Source: Limnothrix sp. FACHB-406 (GTDB lineage Bacteria; Cyanobacteriota; Cyanobacteriia; CACIAM-69d). Taken from it: 64,000 nt of DNA. The DNA lies in the NCBI RefSeq assembly GCF_014698235.1, contig NZ_JACJSP010000007.1, positions 62,001-126,000 of the forward strand. Direction: 5' to 3'. Made by a program: the position numbers and the translations under genes. Positions within the stretch are counted from its first letter, which is position 1. The number at the start of each line of letters is the position of its first letter. The notes beneath the pieces are model-generated. The model was given only the letters and a program-made list of their open reading frames with translations, was not told the origin of the DNA and did not search any database. Positions 1 through 8,627 of this stretch are shown here, one piece after another.

Positions 1-2175
1 CGCCAGCGTGGCTTGCTCATCAAGGGCTGTCAACACCTGCCGCCCGGCCCGTGCCAGGGCTGCCGGATCATTGCCCTGCAAAATCACATCCAACTCAGCC
101 CCCCGCACGGGCGAGTTATTCAAAATCAAGCCCCGCACTTCCCCGGGCCGCAACCGCAGGCGAATATCCACCAAATTCAGCTTTTGCAGTTGCCGATTCA
201 CCCGCTCCACATAGGCTTCCACATCAGCCCCCGGTTTCAGGGTGATGGTGCTGGTGCTGCGCAGGGGATTTTCGTTGGTGTTGCTGCCAAAGAGGGATCC
301 CCCGATCGTGGTGAAGGCGTATTCCGTTTCCGGCTGTTGGCGCAGGATTTGGTCAACCCGTTCCATCACCTGGCGATTGGTTTCCAGGGTGGTGCTGGGT
401 GGAAAGATCGCCACCAATTGCGCCTGGCCCGTGGCAATGCGCGGCAGGATTTCTTGGGGAATGTAACCAATCACGGACAGGCTGCTGACCGTGAGGGCCG
501 TGGCAATGACCAACACCACCAACAGCCGCACCCGCATTAGCCCGCCCAGTAGCCGGCCATAGTTGACCATCACCCCATCCATCCAGCGATCGAACGCCCG
601 CAGGGGCCACCAACGACCCACCCCGCTCGACCAACGCACCGCCAGCAACCGCGCCGCCATGGCTGGCACCACCGTGGCCGCCACCAAAATTGAGGCCGCC
701 ACCGCAAAGCTAATGGTCAAAATCAGTTCATTAAACAGCAGGGCAATGAACCCGCCAATGAACAAAAAGGGCAACACGGCCACCAGGTTGGTGCTTGTGG
801 AAGCCAACAGAGCCGACTCCACCGCTTGGCTGCTGGCGATCGCCCGATCGACCACTTCCGCTGGCTCCACCTCTCGGCCATTGGCGCGGGTTCCTTCCAC
901 GATCGCTTCCATCATCACGATCGAGTTATCCACCACAATCCCCACACCGAGGGCCAAACCACCCAAGCTGAAAACGTTGATCGTCAGGCCCCAAAACCGC
1001 ATCAAAATCACCGCCGCCAAGGTGGCCAGCGGAATCGAAATCGACACAATCAGGGTTTGGCGCAGGGATCCCAAAAAGACAAAGACCGCAAAGGCCGCCA
1101 ACCCTGTCCCCATTAAGCCTGAGGAAATCACGTTGGAGACAGCGTTTTGAATAAACACCGACTCATCTAGGGTAGGCAACAGGGTCACATCTGCCGGAAT
1201 CGTGCCATTGGCCGCCAGTTCCTGAAGCCGCTGTTTGACGGCGGCCACCACGGCGATCGAGTTGGCATCGGGCTGCTTTTGCACACTCAGCTTCACCGAC
1301 GGCTGACCATTCAAGCGCACTTCCACCCGCTGCTCCGCCGTGCCATCCACCACCGTGGCAAAGTCGCTGAGGGTTACGGTTTGGGTGGGGGCGCTGCCGT
1401 TGCCATTCCGCACCACAAAGGGCAATTGGGCTAACTCAGCCGCACTGCGAAACCGGCCCGTGGCCCGGGTCAGGGGTTCCCCATCGGGGGCATAGATTCG
1501 GCCACCGGAAATGTCTTGGTTGCGATCGCTCAAGCCATCCAACACCGTTTGCAGATCCAGCCCGATCGCCTGGAGCCGTTGCAGATCCAGCGTGACCCGC
1601 ACCTCTTCTTCCACCCCGCCGGACACATCCACCGAGGCCACCCCATCCACCACATTCAGCTCGCGCGAGAGTTCCTCATCGGCAAACACCCGCAACTGAG
1701 CAGGGGATTGGGCAGGGGAGGTCACCGCCAACTCATAAACCGGTAACTGGGAAGGGTCAAATTTAAACAGCCGCGCATTTTCCACCGCGTCCGGCAGTCG
1801 GCCCCGGGCCCGGTTAAAGGCCGCCGTTGCATCATTCAGGGCCTGATCTAAGTTGCCGCCCGGCTGGAAATATAAATCTAGACTGATGCTGCCCTCTCGC
1901 GTTTGGGAATACACCTGCACCACGCCTTCGGTGGCTGAAAGGGCCTCCTCCAGCGGACGGGTGATTTCATCGATCGCCACTTCCGGCGACACGCCCGGTG
2001 CATCGGCCCGTAAACCAATCCGGGGATAGGTAATGGAGGGCAGCAAGTCCACTTGCATGGTGCTGACGAAGAAGCCCCCGAGGACGATCGCCGCCACTGC
2101 CAACATCAGGGTGGCAATGTGACGACGAATCGACAGGGCGCTGAGACTAAAGCCCGTGGGCCGCGAATCAAACAT
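1..2175 (-). CDS. RND-family efflux transporter, inner membrane subunit (partial, 3' end outside window)
   Basis: This is the proton-driven pump of a tripartite efflux system. About 725 codons are visible, reading leftwards from an ATG at 2175; the family is usually about 1,040 residues, so the C-terminal third lies off the left edge. The N-terminus has the usual first membrane helix (near IATLMLAVAAIVLGG) followed by a periplasmic porter domain. A multi-helix block follows, and TM4 carries GVGIVVDNSIV with Asp416-Asn417, where many drug pumps have Asp-Asp. The start is 5 nt after the stop of the adaptor gene, so the two form an operon. The substrate cannot be told from sequence. Confidence 0.93.
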   Translation of the reverse strand, partial: MFDSRPTGFSLSALSIRRHIATLMLAVAAIVLGGFFVSTMQVDLLPSITYPRIGLRADAPGVSPEVAIDEITRPLEEALSATEGVVQVYSQTREGSISLDLYFQPGGNLDQALNDATAAFNRARGRLPDAVENARLFKFDPSQLPVYELAVTSPAQSPAQLRVFADEELSRELNVVDGVASVDVSGGVEEEVRVTLDLQRLQAIGLDLQTVLDGLSDRNQDISGGRIYAPDGEPLTRATGRFRSAAELAQLPFVVRNGNGSAPTQTVTLSDFATVVDGTAEQRVEVRLNGQPSVKLSVQKQPDANSIAVVAAVKQRLQELAANGTIPADVTLLPTLDESVFIQNAVSNVISSGLMGTGLAAFAVFVFLGSLRQTLIVSISIPLATLAAVILMRFWGLTINVFSLGGLALGVGIVVDNSIVMMEAIVEGTRANGREVEPAEVVDRAIASSQAVESALLASTSTNLVAVLPFLFIGGFIALLFNELILTISFAVAASILVAATVVPAMAARLLAVRWSSGVGRWWPLRAFDRWMDGVMVNYGRLLGGLMRVRLLVVLVIATALTVSSLSVIGYIPQEILPRIATGQAQLVAIFPPSTTLETNRQVMERVDQILRQQPETEYAFTTIGGSLFGSNTNENPLRSTSTITLKPGADVEAYVERVNRQLQKLNLVDIRLRLRPGEVRGLILNNSPVRGAELDVILQGNDPAALARAGRQVLTALDEQATLA

Positions 2176-2180
2176 TTGCC

Positions 2181-3560
2181 TTACCTCGCGGGTTCAGAAA
2201 TTGCACTCAGTCGCACCCGATCGCCTGCGGCCAGGGGGCCGCTACTGCGCAGGACATAACGATCGCCCGGTTGCAGACCCGAGAGCACCTGCACCTGGCC
2301 ATCAAACCGGGATCCCAACTGCACCACCCTTGGTGCAACGGTTACGGCTTCTCCTTCCCCTTGCACCACAAATACCGTGCCTTGGGTGGGAGCCGGCGCG
2401 TTGGCGGCGGATTGCCCAGCTCCGGCAGAACGCCCCCCTCGTCCCCCCGGCCCACCGGGAGCGCGATCGGCCAGATCGGCCACCGCCAAGGCCCGCTCGG
2501 GAATGGTGACTCGGGCGGTGGCCGCCTGGGCAAAGCTCACCCGGGCCAACAGCCCACTCCCCAAGCGCCCATCGGGGTTAGGAATGGTGATTTCTACGGG
2601 CACTTGCCGAGCCACCGCGTCGCCCAAGGGAGAGATGGCCGTGACCCGCCCGGTAAATTCTTGACCCGGCAAGGCATCCAGCCGCACTCGGGCCCCTTGC
2701 CCCAGCCGCACACCCGCCAGGGCCCGATCGGACAGGCGCACCAGAATCTTGAGCTGGCTAAAGTCACCAATGCGGATAATTTCACTGCCCGGTTGGGCCA
2801 GGCTGCCGGGTTCCAGCAGCTTGGCCAGCACAAGACCACTGAGGGGCGATCGCACCAGGGCAAAATCCTGACGTTGGCGAGCCTGATCGGCGATCGCCTG
2901 TTGGGCAGCCACCCTGCGCCGGGCTACGGCCACGGTTTGCTGGCGGGTTTTCACCTGTTGGCGGGCGGCCTGGAGGGCTTTGGCGGCAGTTCCCACGGCC
3001 GTGCGGGCATTTTCCACGCTTTGCTCCGCGATCGCCCCTTCCCGAAACAATCGCTCTAAGCGATCGAGATCAGACTTAGCCTGTTGCAGTTGCAGTTCTG
3101 CTTCGCCCACTCGGGCCTGGGCTTCGCCAATTTGGGCTTGGCTGCTGGCCACTTCCAGCTCCCGGGCAGAAACCTCCGCTTGGGCTTCCACGGCCTCGGA
3201 GGTCAACAACCGTGCATCCACCCGCGCCAACAATTGTCCTTGGCGCACCGGTTGCCCCACGTCCGATCGCATGTCTAGCACGTAGCCTTCCACCCGCGAT
3301 CGCACGGCCACTTCTCGAAAGGGCTGAGTCGTCCCGCTATAGTCCTGGGTGGTTTGCTGAGTGGCGGTTTTGGCCAAGGCCACATCCACCGAAGGCGGCC
3401 CCGCTCGATCGGCGGCTCCCGGCGGGGCCGGTTGGGCATCGCTGGGGGGAATGGCGTTTTGGCAACCGCTGGCCAACAGGGCCAAGCCACAGAGGCCACT
3501 GAGCCACCGCCGCCGGGTGGACTGTGGGCCAAATTGTCGTTGCCCCCGCGTCACGGGCAT
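2181..3560 (-). CDS. RND efflux periplasmic adaptor (membrane fusion protein), lipoprotein
   Basis: This HlyD/AcrA-type adaptor links the pump just downstream to an outer membrane channel. The open frame extends upstream to 3731, but the ATG at 3560 is preferred because it places an Arg-rich n-region, a hydrophobic stretch and a lipobox (LLASGC, Cys33) at the N-terminus. Then come a lipoyl-like half (VGQPVRQGQLLARVD), a long alpha-helical coiled-coil hairpin rich in Gln, Ala and Glu, the second lipoyl half (VRSPLSGLVLAKLLEPGSL) and a beta-barrel. The product is 459 residues, normal for the family. A Gly-rich insert (GGPGGRGGRSAGAG) lies near the C-terminus. A perfect inverted repeat touches the start codon. 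Confidence 0.92.
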   Translation of the reverse strand: MPVTRGQRQFGPQSTRRRWLSGLCGLALLASGCQNAIPPSDAQPAPPGAADRAGPPSVDVALAKTATQQTTQDYSGTTQPFREVAVRSRVEGYVLDMRSDVGQPVRQGQLLARVDARLLTSEAVEAQAEVSARELEVASSQAQIGEAQARVGEAELQLQQAKSDLDRLERLFREGAIAEQSVENARTAVGTAAKALQAARQQVKTRQQTVAVARRRVAAQQAIADQARQRQDFALVRSPLSGLVLAKLLEPGSLAQPGSEIIRIGDFSQLKILVRLSDRALAGVRLGQGARVRLDALPGQEFTGRVTAISPLGDAVARQVPVEITIPNPDGRLGSGLLARVSFAQAATARVTIPERALAVADLADRAPGGPGGRGGRSAGAGQSAANAPAPTQGTVFVVQGEGEAVTVAPRVVQLGSRFDGQVQVLSGLQPGDRYVLRSSGPLAAGDRVRLSAISEPAR

Positions 3561-3602
3561 GAAACCGAGCCTGACGCGGGAATTCGTTTCAGGCTCGGTT
3601 TC
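3561..3602 (-). promoter_or_regulatory. perfect 14-bp inverted repeat abutting the adaptor start codon
   Basis: GAAACCGAGCCTGA (3561-3574) and its exact complement TCAGGCTCGGTTTC (3589-3602) flank a 14-nt loop. The repeat ends on the base next to the ATG of the efflux adaptor, so an mRNA made through it would fold right up to the start codon and leave no visible Shine-Dalgarno sequence. It could be an operator for a dimeric repressor or an RNA switch. Which one is inference. Confidence 0.6.
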
Positions 3603-3981
3603 AAACCCAAGCTTTGCAAAAAGGCCAGGGCGGTGATTACAGCGACCCGATCGAGACCGCCTTTGGGGCGATCGATCCAAGCCGATCGGCAACCCAAAGG
3701 ACACCGTTGGAGGAACTGAAAGGTTATTCATGGGTCGATCAGTTGATGGGAGCAGTTAAAGCTGTGGAGCAGTTCTGCCGGAGCCGATCGCCCCGAAAGA
3801 CTCGATGGCTCGTGCCATTGGCTAGTCGGACTGGCGCGATCGACGGGAGGATTAATTTCGTAATGGTTCTTTACAGAAGCAGTGCTACCTTAGCGCACCT
3901 GATCCCAATCCCGCCGAAAAAAAATTTGGTCGCTTGGGTTGACGAATCCAAACTTTTAGGCGATTATTAACTTCGCTGAAC
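3603..3981. other. intergenic region, no gene seen
   Basis: It separates the leftward efflux operon from the tRNA. Open frames here lack recognisable domains and good ribosome binding sites. It holds several GATCG-rich HIP1-like words and must contain the efflux promoter, but no convincing -35/-10 pair was found. Confidence 0.5.
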
Positions 3982-4054
3982 GGGGCTATAGCTCAGTTGG
4001 TAGAGCACTTCAATGGCATTGAAGGGGTCAGCGGTTCGAATCCGCTTAGCTCCA
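3982..4054 (+). tRNA. tRNA-Ala (anticodon GGC)
   Basis: The 73-nt sequence folds as a full cloverleaf. The acceptor stem GGGGCTA/TAGCTCC includes the G3:U70 pair that is the main alanine identity element. The D arm is GCTCAGTTGGTAGAGC, the anticodon stem is CTTCA/TGAAG with loop ATGGCAT (anticodon GGC), and the T arm is AGCGG/CCGCT with TTCGAAT. The discriminator base is A, and CCA is not encoded (the next bases are TCC). Confidence 0.97.
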
Positions 4055-4159
4055 TCCCGTTCCCCCAGGAACAGCAAACTAACAATAAACTTAAAAATAA
4101 ACCCAAACGGTTGAAGGGATCCCTGAAAATTTAGGAGAGATCTGAAACCCCAACCCTGG

Positions 4160-4257
4160 ATATTCAAAGCCAAATACTCAAGGCTAAATATTCAACGCTA
4201 GATATTCAAGGCTAGATATTCCAGCTCGAATATTCAAACCTGAGCATTCAGACTCAA
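4160..4257. repeat. seven tandem 14-bp units, degenerate
   Basis: Units starting at 4160, 4174, 4188, 4202, 4216, 4230 and 4244 follow the consensus ATATTCAAGGCTAG. The best-matching neighbours (4188 and 4202) differ at one position. The array fills the gap between the tRNA and the CYTH gene and ends 24 bp before that start codon, so it probably sits in its promoter or leader. Confidence 0.85.
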
Positions 4258-4281
4258 TATCCTGATCAGCAGCTACTTCCC

Positions 4282-4749
4282 ATGGCGATCGAGATTGAGC
4301 GGAAATTTTTGGTGCGATCGAACCGTTGGCGCGATCTTGTCCAGCCGGGCAAACGCTACCAACAGGGCTATCTGTGGTCGGATCCCGTGCGCACCGTACG
4401 GGCACGCATTGCGGGCGATCGGGCATTTCTAACCATCAAAGGCCAAACCGATGGCCTGGCGCGATCGGAATACGAATACGAAATTCCCGTTATTGATGCC
4501 ACGGAAATGTTGGCAACACTCTGTGTTTCACCCCCGATCGACAAAGTTCGCTATCGGTTACCCTGTGCGGAAGGTTGCTGGGAAATCGATGAATTTTTTG
4601 GCAGCAATGCAGGACTCATCGTGGCGGAAATTGAACTCGATCGCCCCGATCAACCGGTGCAATTACCAGACTGGATTGGTGAAGAAGTGTCTCACGATCC
4701 CCGCTATCGCAATTCTGCCTTAGCCGATCGCCCCTTCAGCACTTGGTAA
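4282..4749 (+). CDS. CYTH-domain phosphohydrolase (triphosphate tunnel metalloenzyme)
   Basis: A single-domain CYTH protein of 155 residues, likely a cytoplasmic inorganic triphosphatase or related enzyme. The N-terminus has the defining ExExK motif (EIERK, residues 4-8). Basic and acidic strands that would line the tunnel follow (RARIAGDRAFLTIK, YEYEIPVIDA, WEIDEFFG, AEIELD). The length is typical of stand-alone bacterial family members. The ATG at 4282 is chosen because the motif must lie close to the N-terminus. The exact substrate (triphosphate, thiamine triphosphate or other) cannot be set from sequence. Confidence 0.9.
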   Translation: MAIEIERKFLVRSNRWRDLVQPGKRYQQGYLWSDPVRTVRARIAGDRAFLTIKGQTDGLARSEYEYEIPVIDATEMLATLCVSPPIDKVRYRLPCAEGCWEIDEFFGSNAGLIVAEIELDRPDQPVQLPDWIGEEVSHDPRYRNSALADRPFSTW

Positions 4750-4786
4750 TTTTTAAGGCAGATTGGTAGCTTTCCAGGCAGTTTTT

Positions 4787-4802
4787 TTAAGCAATTGCTT
4801 AA
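4787..4802. repeat. perfect 16-bp palindrome
   Basis: TTAAGCAATTGCTTAA is its own reverse complement. A looser copy (AAGCAATTGTTTAA) follows near 4815. It lies between the CYTH gene and the small membrane gene, and could be a regulator site or part of a weak terminator. Confidence 0.5.
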
Positions 4803-4887
4803 TTGAAAGCAATTCAAGCAATTGTTTAATCACGCGATGGCAAATACCGAATTCAGTCAAAACAATAGGTCAAAAATTAGGTAAAAA

Positions 4888-5115
4888 ATGGGCAAATTAG
4901 CCAATCTGACGATCGCTCTGATTGTGGCCACAGGAACGATCGGAATCGCTCTCATTTCCGTCCAAAACGCCACCCTTGTTTCCATGCAGTGGTTTGGATC
5001 TCGCACCGTGCAAATGCCCTTTGGTTTTCTGTTGGCAACGGGCTTTGGGGCGGGCGTGGTGGTGGCGGGTCTGTTTCCCCTGTTGCCCAGCGGTCGATCG
5101 AGTCAGCGACGTTAG
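4888..5115 (+). CDS. small membrane protein, LapA/DUF1049-like
   Basis: A 75-residue protein with two predicted membrane helices ([19 protein letters not shown] and [20 protein letters not shown]) separated by a short polar hairpin ending [12 protein letters not shown]. This NA-x-V-x-x-W/F pattern between two helices is typical of LapA-domain (DUF1049) proteins, which sit in the inner membrane; their role in cyanobacteria is unclear. An AGG lies about 8 nt before the ATG. It precedes hisG on the same strand, with about 155 bp between them. Confidence 0.75.
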   Translation: MGKLANLTIALIVATGTIGIALISVQNATLVSMQWFGSRTVQMPFGFLLATGFGAGVVVAGLFPLLPSGRSSQRR

Positions 5116-5162
5116 CGCCAGCTTGGGCCGCAATGAAGCCCAAAGGACACGAGCACCCAAAT

Positions 5163-5195
5163 AAACACCCAAACAAACACAAACACCCAAACAAA
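5163..5195. repeat. 18-bp-period A/C-rich direct repeat upstream of hisG
   Basis: AAACACCCAAACAAA occurs at 5163-5177 and again at 5181-5195, with a looser copy just before. It lies in an open N-terminal extension of hisG where it would encode HPNK repeats, but it is more likely untranslated leader. Confidence 0.6.
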
Positions 5196-5270
5196 AGATG
5201 CGCCACGCGGGAAATAGATCTATACAATAGGCGGGCGAAACCTTGCCCCATCCCACCCCCCGATCGCCCT

Positions 5271-5915
5271 GTGCTGACCATCGCCATTCCCAAAGGCTCC
5301 CTTCTGGCCGATAGCGTGCAATTGCTAGCCGCTGCGGGCCTAGACTTCAGCGTTCTGCTCGACAAAAGTAACCGCCAACTGCAAGTGACCGACCCCACCG
5401 GCACGGCGCGGGCCATGCTGGTGCGCAATGGCGATGTGCCGGTTTATGTGGAATGCGGCCAAGCGCAGTTGGGCATTGTGGGCTACGACGTGCTGCGAGA
5501 AAAAGCGCCCAACGTTGCCAACGTGCTGGATTTGGGCTTTGGAGGCTGTCGCATGTCGGTGGCAGTCCAGGCGGATGGGCCCTATCAACGGGCGATCGAC
5601 CTGCCGGCCCATAGCCGCATTGCTTCCAAGTTTGTGCGCTGTGCCCGCGAATATTTCCAGTCGTTGGATCTACCGGTGGAGATTGTGCCCCTTTACGGCT
5701 CCGTGGAATTGGGGCCGATCACGGGTATGTCTGAGGCGATCGTGGACTTGGTGGCCACGGGGCGCACCCTCAAGGAAAACGGCTTGGTGGAAATTGAGGT
5801 GTTGTTTGAAAGCACAGCCCGACTCATTGCCCACCCGGTGAGCTACCGCCTCAACACTTACAACGTGGGGGGCTATTTGGATGCGCTGCGATCGGCCCTG
5901 GCTCAGGTGGCCTAG
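5271..5915 (+). CDS. hisG: ATP phosphoribosyltransferase, short form
   Basis: Catalyses the first step of histidine synthesis, joining ATP and PRPP. The GTG at 5271 gives [16 protein letters not shown], the normal HisG N-terminus, and a 214-residue protein; the frame is open further upstream but encodes low-complexity HPNK repeats. The PRPP-binding motif is in [15 protein letters not shown], and the substrate-binding [26 protein letters not shown] segment is intact. The absence of the C-terminal regulatory domain marks the short form, which works with HisZ, encoded elsewhere. The start is a family-based choice, since there is no strong Shine-Dalgarno. Confidence 0.93.
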   Translation: MLTIAIPKGSLLADSVQLLAAAGLDFSVLLDKSNRQLQVTDPTGTARAMLVRNGDVPVYVECGQAQLGIVGYDVLREKAPNVANVLDLGFGGCRMSVAVQADGPYQRAIDLPAHSRIASKFVRCAREYFQSLDLPVEIVPLYGSVELGPITGMSEAIVDLVATGRTLKENGLVEIEVLFESTARLIAHPVSYRLNTYNVGGYLDALRSALAQVA

Positions 5916-5938
5916 GGCCTGTCGTCGGTTGAGGGATT

Positions 5939-6943
5939 CTAGTAGTTTTGATAATAAATTTGGCCGTCGGGCATGGTGGCGTTGGTCAAGTTTGCGCCGT
6001 TGAGGTTTGCACTGCTCATTTCCGCCCGATTTAACAGCACCTTGGTCATGTTGGCATCTCGCAAATTGGTGCGCGTCAAGAACGAGTCCACCAAATCCGC
6101 CTGGGACAGGTTCGATCGGGTCATATCCGCCCGGCGCAAATCAGCCCGAGTTAAGCGTGCATAGGAAAAATCCGACTGCAACATCTTGGCATGGGCAAAT
6201 TTAGCATCCGCAAACAGCGCCATCTGACAAACACTGCCGTTGAGATTACATTCATTGAAAATGGTTCGCTCGGCCCGCACACTCGTGAGATTTGCCTGAA
6301 GTAGCGTGGCCCGCTCCAAGTTGCTGTCACTGAGGGCCGCATTACACAAAATGGCTCCGCTCAGGTTGGCTTCCATCAGGTTCACCCCGCGCAGGACGGT
6401 TTCCCGCAAATTGGCCCCCGTCAAATTCGCACGGGTCAGATCCGCCCCAGACAAATCCGCCCCTTGCAGGTCTGCAAAGCTCAAATCGGCTCCCCGAAGG
6501 TTGGCCCCTTGATAGACCCGCTTTTCTTCGCGCAGATTGGCCCCCCGCAGGCAGGCTCCTCGGGCATTGATGCCGCTGAGGTTGGCGTTGCGCAAATCCG
6601 CCTCCACCAGGTTGGCATCGGTCAAAATCGACAGGGAAAGGTTCACGTTGCGCAGATCGGCCGCTTCCAGCCGGGCCCCGTGCAAGTCCGCATCCCGCAA
6701 GTTTGCCGCACTCAGGTTGGCGCGATCGAGGTTGGCCCCGCTCAGTTTGATGTGGGTTAAGTTGGCCCCTCGCAACACCGCCCGATTGAGGTAAGACAAA
6801 ATCAAATTGGCGTGGCTGAGGTCGGCTCCGGTGAAATTCACACCCACAAGATCCGCGCGAATCAGTTTGCAGCCGCTCAGGTTGAGGCCACTGAAGTTGG
6901 TCTCACCTGCTTTGTAGCGTTGCAAGATGGCTTGTGCGTCCAT
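5939..6943 (-). CDS. pentapeptide-repeat protein
   Basis: A 334-residue protein made almost wholly of pentapeptide repeats of the type A(D/N)LXX, starting at residue 17 (NFSGLNLSGCKLIRADLVG) and running to the C-terminus. Such proteins form a right-handed square beta-helix. One short break (REEKRVYQGANL, near residue 145) interrupts the pattern. There is no signal peptide or membrane helix, so it is probably cytoplasmic. Pentapeptide proteins are abundant in cyanobacteria and mostly lack known roles. It lies tail to tail with hisG, 23 bp apart. Confidence 0.92.
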   Translation of the reverse strand: MDAQAILQRYKAGETNFSGLNLSGCKLIRADLVGVNFTGADLSHANLILSYLNRAVLRGANLTHIKLSGANLDRANLSAANLRDADLHGARLEAADLRNVNLSLSILTDANLVEADLRNANLSGINARGACLRGANLREEKRVYQGANLRGADLSFADLQGADLSGADLTRANLTGANLRETVLRGVNLMEANLSGAILCNAALSDSNLERATLLQANLTSVRAERTIFNECNLNGSVCQMALFADAKFAHAKMLQSDFSYARLTRADLRRADMTRSNLSQADLVDSFLTRTNLRDANMTKVLLNRAEMSSANLNGANLTNATMPDGQIYYQNY

Positions 6944-7038
6944 GGGTCTGTTGGGCTTCCAGGAAAGAAGACAGGGAATTTTGCAGGCCGCGCACGGAGC
7001 CGGGCCAAGGGCGATCGCTCAGGCCAGCCTCAGTGTGC

Positions 7039-7998
7039 CTAGGGATGCGATCGAGTAAAGACATTTTCGATCGCAAACATCGATCGTTCTGTCTCATCAT
7101 CCTCATCCTCAGCTTCCATGGGTAAGCCAGAGCTAAGTTGCGTTTTTTCCGCCGCCTCGCCAAACATTTCAAAGCCCGGAAAACGTCCCGTCGCACCGAA
7201 GGATTCTTGGGCCAGGGGTTTCGGTTCCGGATCCGCTGAATAGATGGCTCGATCGAGCACGCGAATCATTGACTCCGCAGCCTGGGCATATTCTTCCACT
7301 TCCGGGAAACGATTCACCGTGCTTTGCAAGCGTTCTTCCAAATCATCCAGGGTTGGACAAGCTTCGCAGAGCCGATACAACAGGCGATCGAGCAATTCCG
7401 ACTTAATAGAAGCCCAAGTGTAGGCATTGAAACTGGTTTGGGGATCCAGCGTGAAAAAGCTGAGAATCTTCACCCGCAACGGGTTGGTGGCCCGCAATAA
7501 TTCAAATCGCACCGCAAACCAATCGTAGGCCGCCAAATTCACCACCGGCCGGTTGGTCATGGTGTCCTGGGATGGATCCCGAGCCACAATCGCCGGTTCT
7601 GCGCTTTGGCTGGGGCCTTGGAAAGATAGCACCGTCCGCTCGTCTCCAGACTCCACCGGCAAACGCGGTTCCGTGCTGGTGAGGGTAGCTTCCCCGTCCG
7701 GATCATGACAAAGATTTCCCAACCGCTGGCTAATGCGACTGGCAATTACCCCATACACCTGAGGCTTATTCAGGTGAGCTGCTGCCCGGTTTAACCGAGT
7801 CGTTAGATGATTCATCGTGGGCGACAAGGATTGCAGCCGTTGCAGCAACCGCCCCGTATCGAGCAGGGCAATTTTCTGGTTATCGCCTTCCCAGTGGCCC
7901 GTACAAGCCAACAGCAGCAGTTTTTTAATGCGAACAATTTCTGGGTCGCGTTCTAACTCCCGTGCGAGGTCTTGGAGGATGGAGGGAATATCGCTCAT
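7039..7998 (-). CDS. conserved cyanobacterial protein of unknown function
   Basis: A 319-residue protein with no motif I recognise. The first 110 residues are helical and charged (RELERDPEIVRIKKLLLLAC, LLQRLQSLSPTMNHLTTRLN). A low-complexity linker around 115-155 leads to a second helical domain (VNLAAYDWFAVRFELLRATNP to VEEYAQAAESMIRVLDRAIY). It ends in an acidic tail (EAEDEDDETERS). No membrane segment or signal peptide is seen. The ATG at 7998 is the natural start. A 24-codon reading frame with a strong ribosome binding site lies 96 bp upstream on the same strand. Confidence 0.75.
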   Translation of the reverse strand: MSDIPSILQDLARELERDPEIVRIKKLLLLACTGHWEGDNQKIALLDTGRLLQRLQSLSPTMNHLTTRLNRAAAHLNKPQVYGVIASRISQRLGNLCHDPDGEATLTSTEPRLPVESGDERTVLSFQGPSQSAEPAIVARDPSQDTMTNRPVVNLAAYDWFAVRFELLRATNPLRVKILSFFTLDPQTSFNAYTWASIKSELLDRLLYRLCEACPTLDDLEERLQSTVNRFPEVEEYAQAAESMIRVLDRAIYSADPEPKPLAQESFGATGRFPGFEMFGEAAEKTQLSSGLPMEAEDEDDETERSMFAIENVFTRSHP

Positions 7999-8094
7999 AG
8001 GGCCAAGGGGTCAAAACGCGAGAGTCCAGGGAGAGGAAATCGGGCTGCACCCAAATTGAGTCGATCGCAGTCGAACCAGGGCGATAACGGGAGC

Positions 8095-8169
8095 TTACCA
8101 GTCGCTTTTGGCAGCATCAGCATCATCCAGGGCAATGAGCGCAACAGTCCGTTGATTACCGCCAATCAT
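8095..8169 (-). CDS. candidate 24-residue small protein or leader peptide
   Basis: The ATG at 8169 opens a short frame encoding MIGGNQRTVALIALDDADAA plus four residues. A full Shine-Dalgarno match (GGAGGAG) lies 6 nt upstream, stronger than that of most annotated genes here, and a hairpin (8210-8217/8232-8239) lies further upstream. It precedes the unknown gene at 7998 by 96 bp. It may be a leader peptide or small protein; I recognise no homologue, so the call rests on the translation signal alone. Confidence 0.4.
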   Translation of the reverse strand: MIGGNQRTVALIALDDADAAKSDW

Positions 8170-8627
8170 GCAAATCTCCTCCATTACATCAGGAATTAGA
8201 CAACAAACGCTGTGCTCTTGCAGACTGTTCAGAGCACAGGGCGGCTGTTCGGGAGAAGTGGCATGGTCAAGGGTCACTTTGAGTATGCCTTACCCTGGCG
8301 AGATCGATCCACCAATATCGATCTCGCACGTGGTTTTCCAATCTTGTTTTTTAGTCAGTAACCGCACTCCTGTGCAGTGATTCACCATTTGTGAAGCCAC
8401 CAACCCGTCCTACACTAGATTTAGGACAATTAGGGCCGTGGGGTAATCGATCCAATTCATTACCAAAATCGAGCTCCGGGCTTTTTTGTCTTGTTTTGAA
8501 AGATGTTTTTGACTGTTTCTCAATCATTGAATGGGTTATTGATTTGTTGATTAATCAAAGATCAAGAAAATGGCGAGGTAACCCAGTTTGATTGAATCAC
8601 CTTTTCGAGAATTGGGAAATTAGGAGT
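8170..8627. other. intergenic region with hairpin and possible promoter
   Basis: It separates the leftward small ORF from the cupredoxin gene. A perfect 8-bp inverted repeat CTGTGCTC/GAGCACAG lies at 8210-8217 and 8232-8239. The rest shows no domain-bearing frame. Bases 8460-8627 are more AT-rich and probably form the cupredoxin leader. Confidence 0.5.
8388..8416 (+). promoter_or_regulatory. possible sigma-70 promoter for the cupredoxin gene
   Basis: TACACT at 8411-8416 resembles a -10 box, and TTTGTG at 8388-8393 is a weak -35 with 17-bp spacing. The leader to the cupredoxin start would be about 200 nt. The match is modest. Confidence 0.25.

Noticed and set aside
3614-3970. Rightward open frame of 118 codons between the efflux operon and the tRNA
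   Set aside because: No ribosome binding site, no domain, and composition explained by HIP1-like words.
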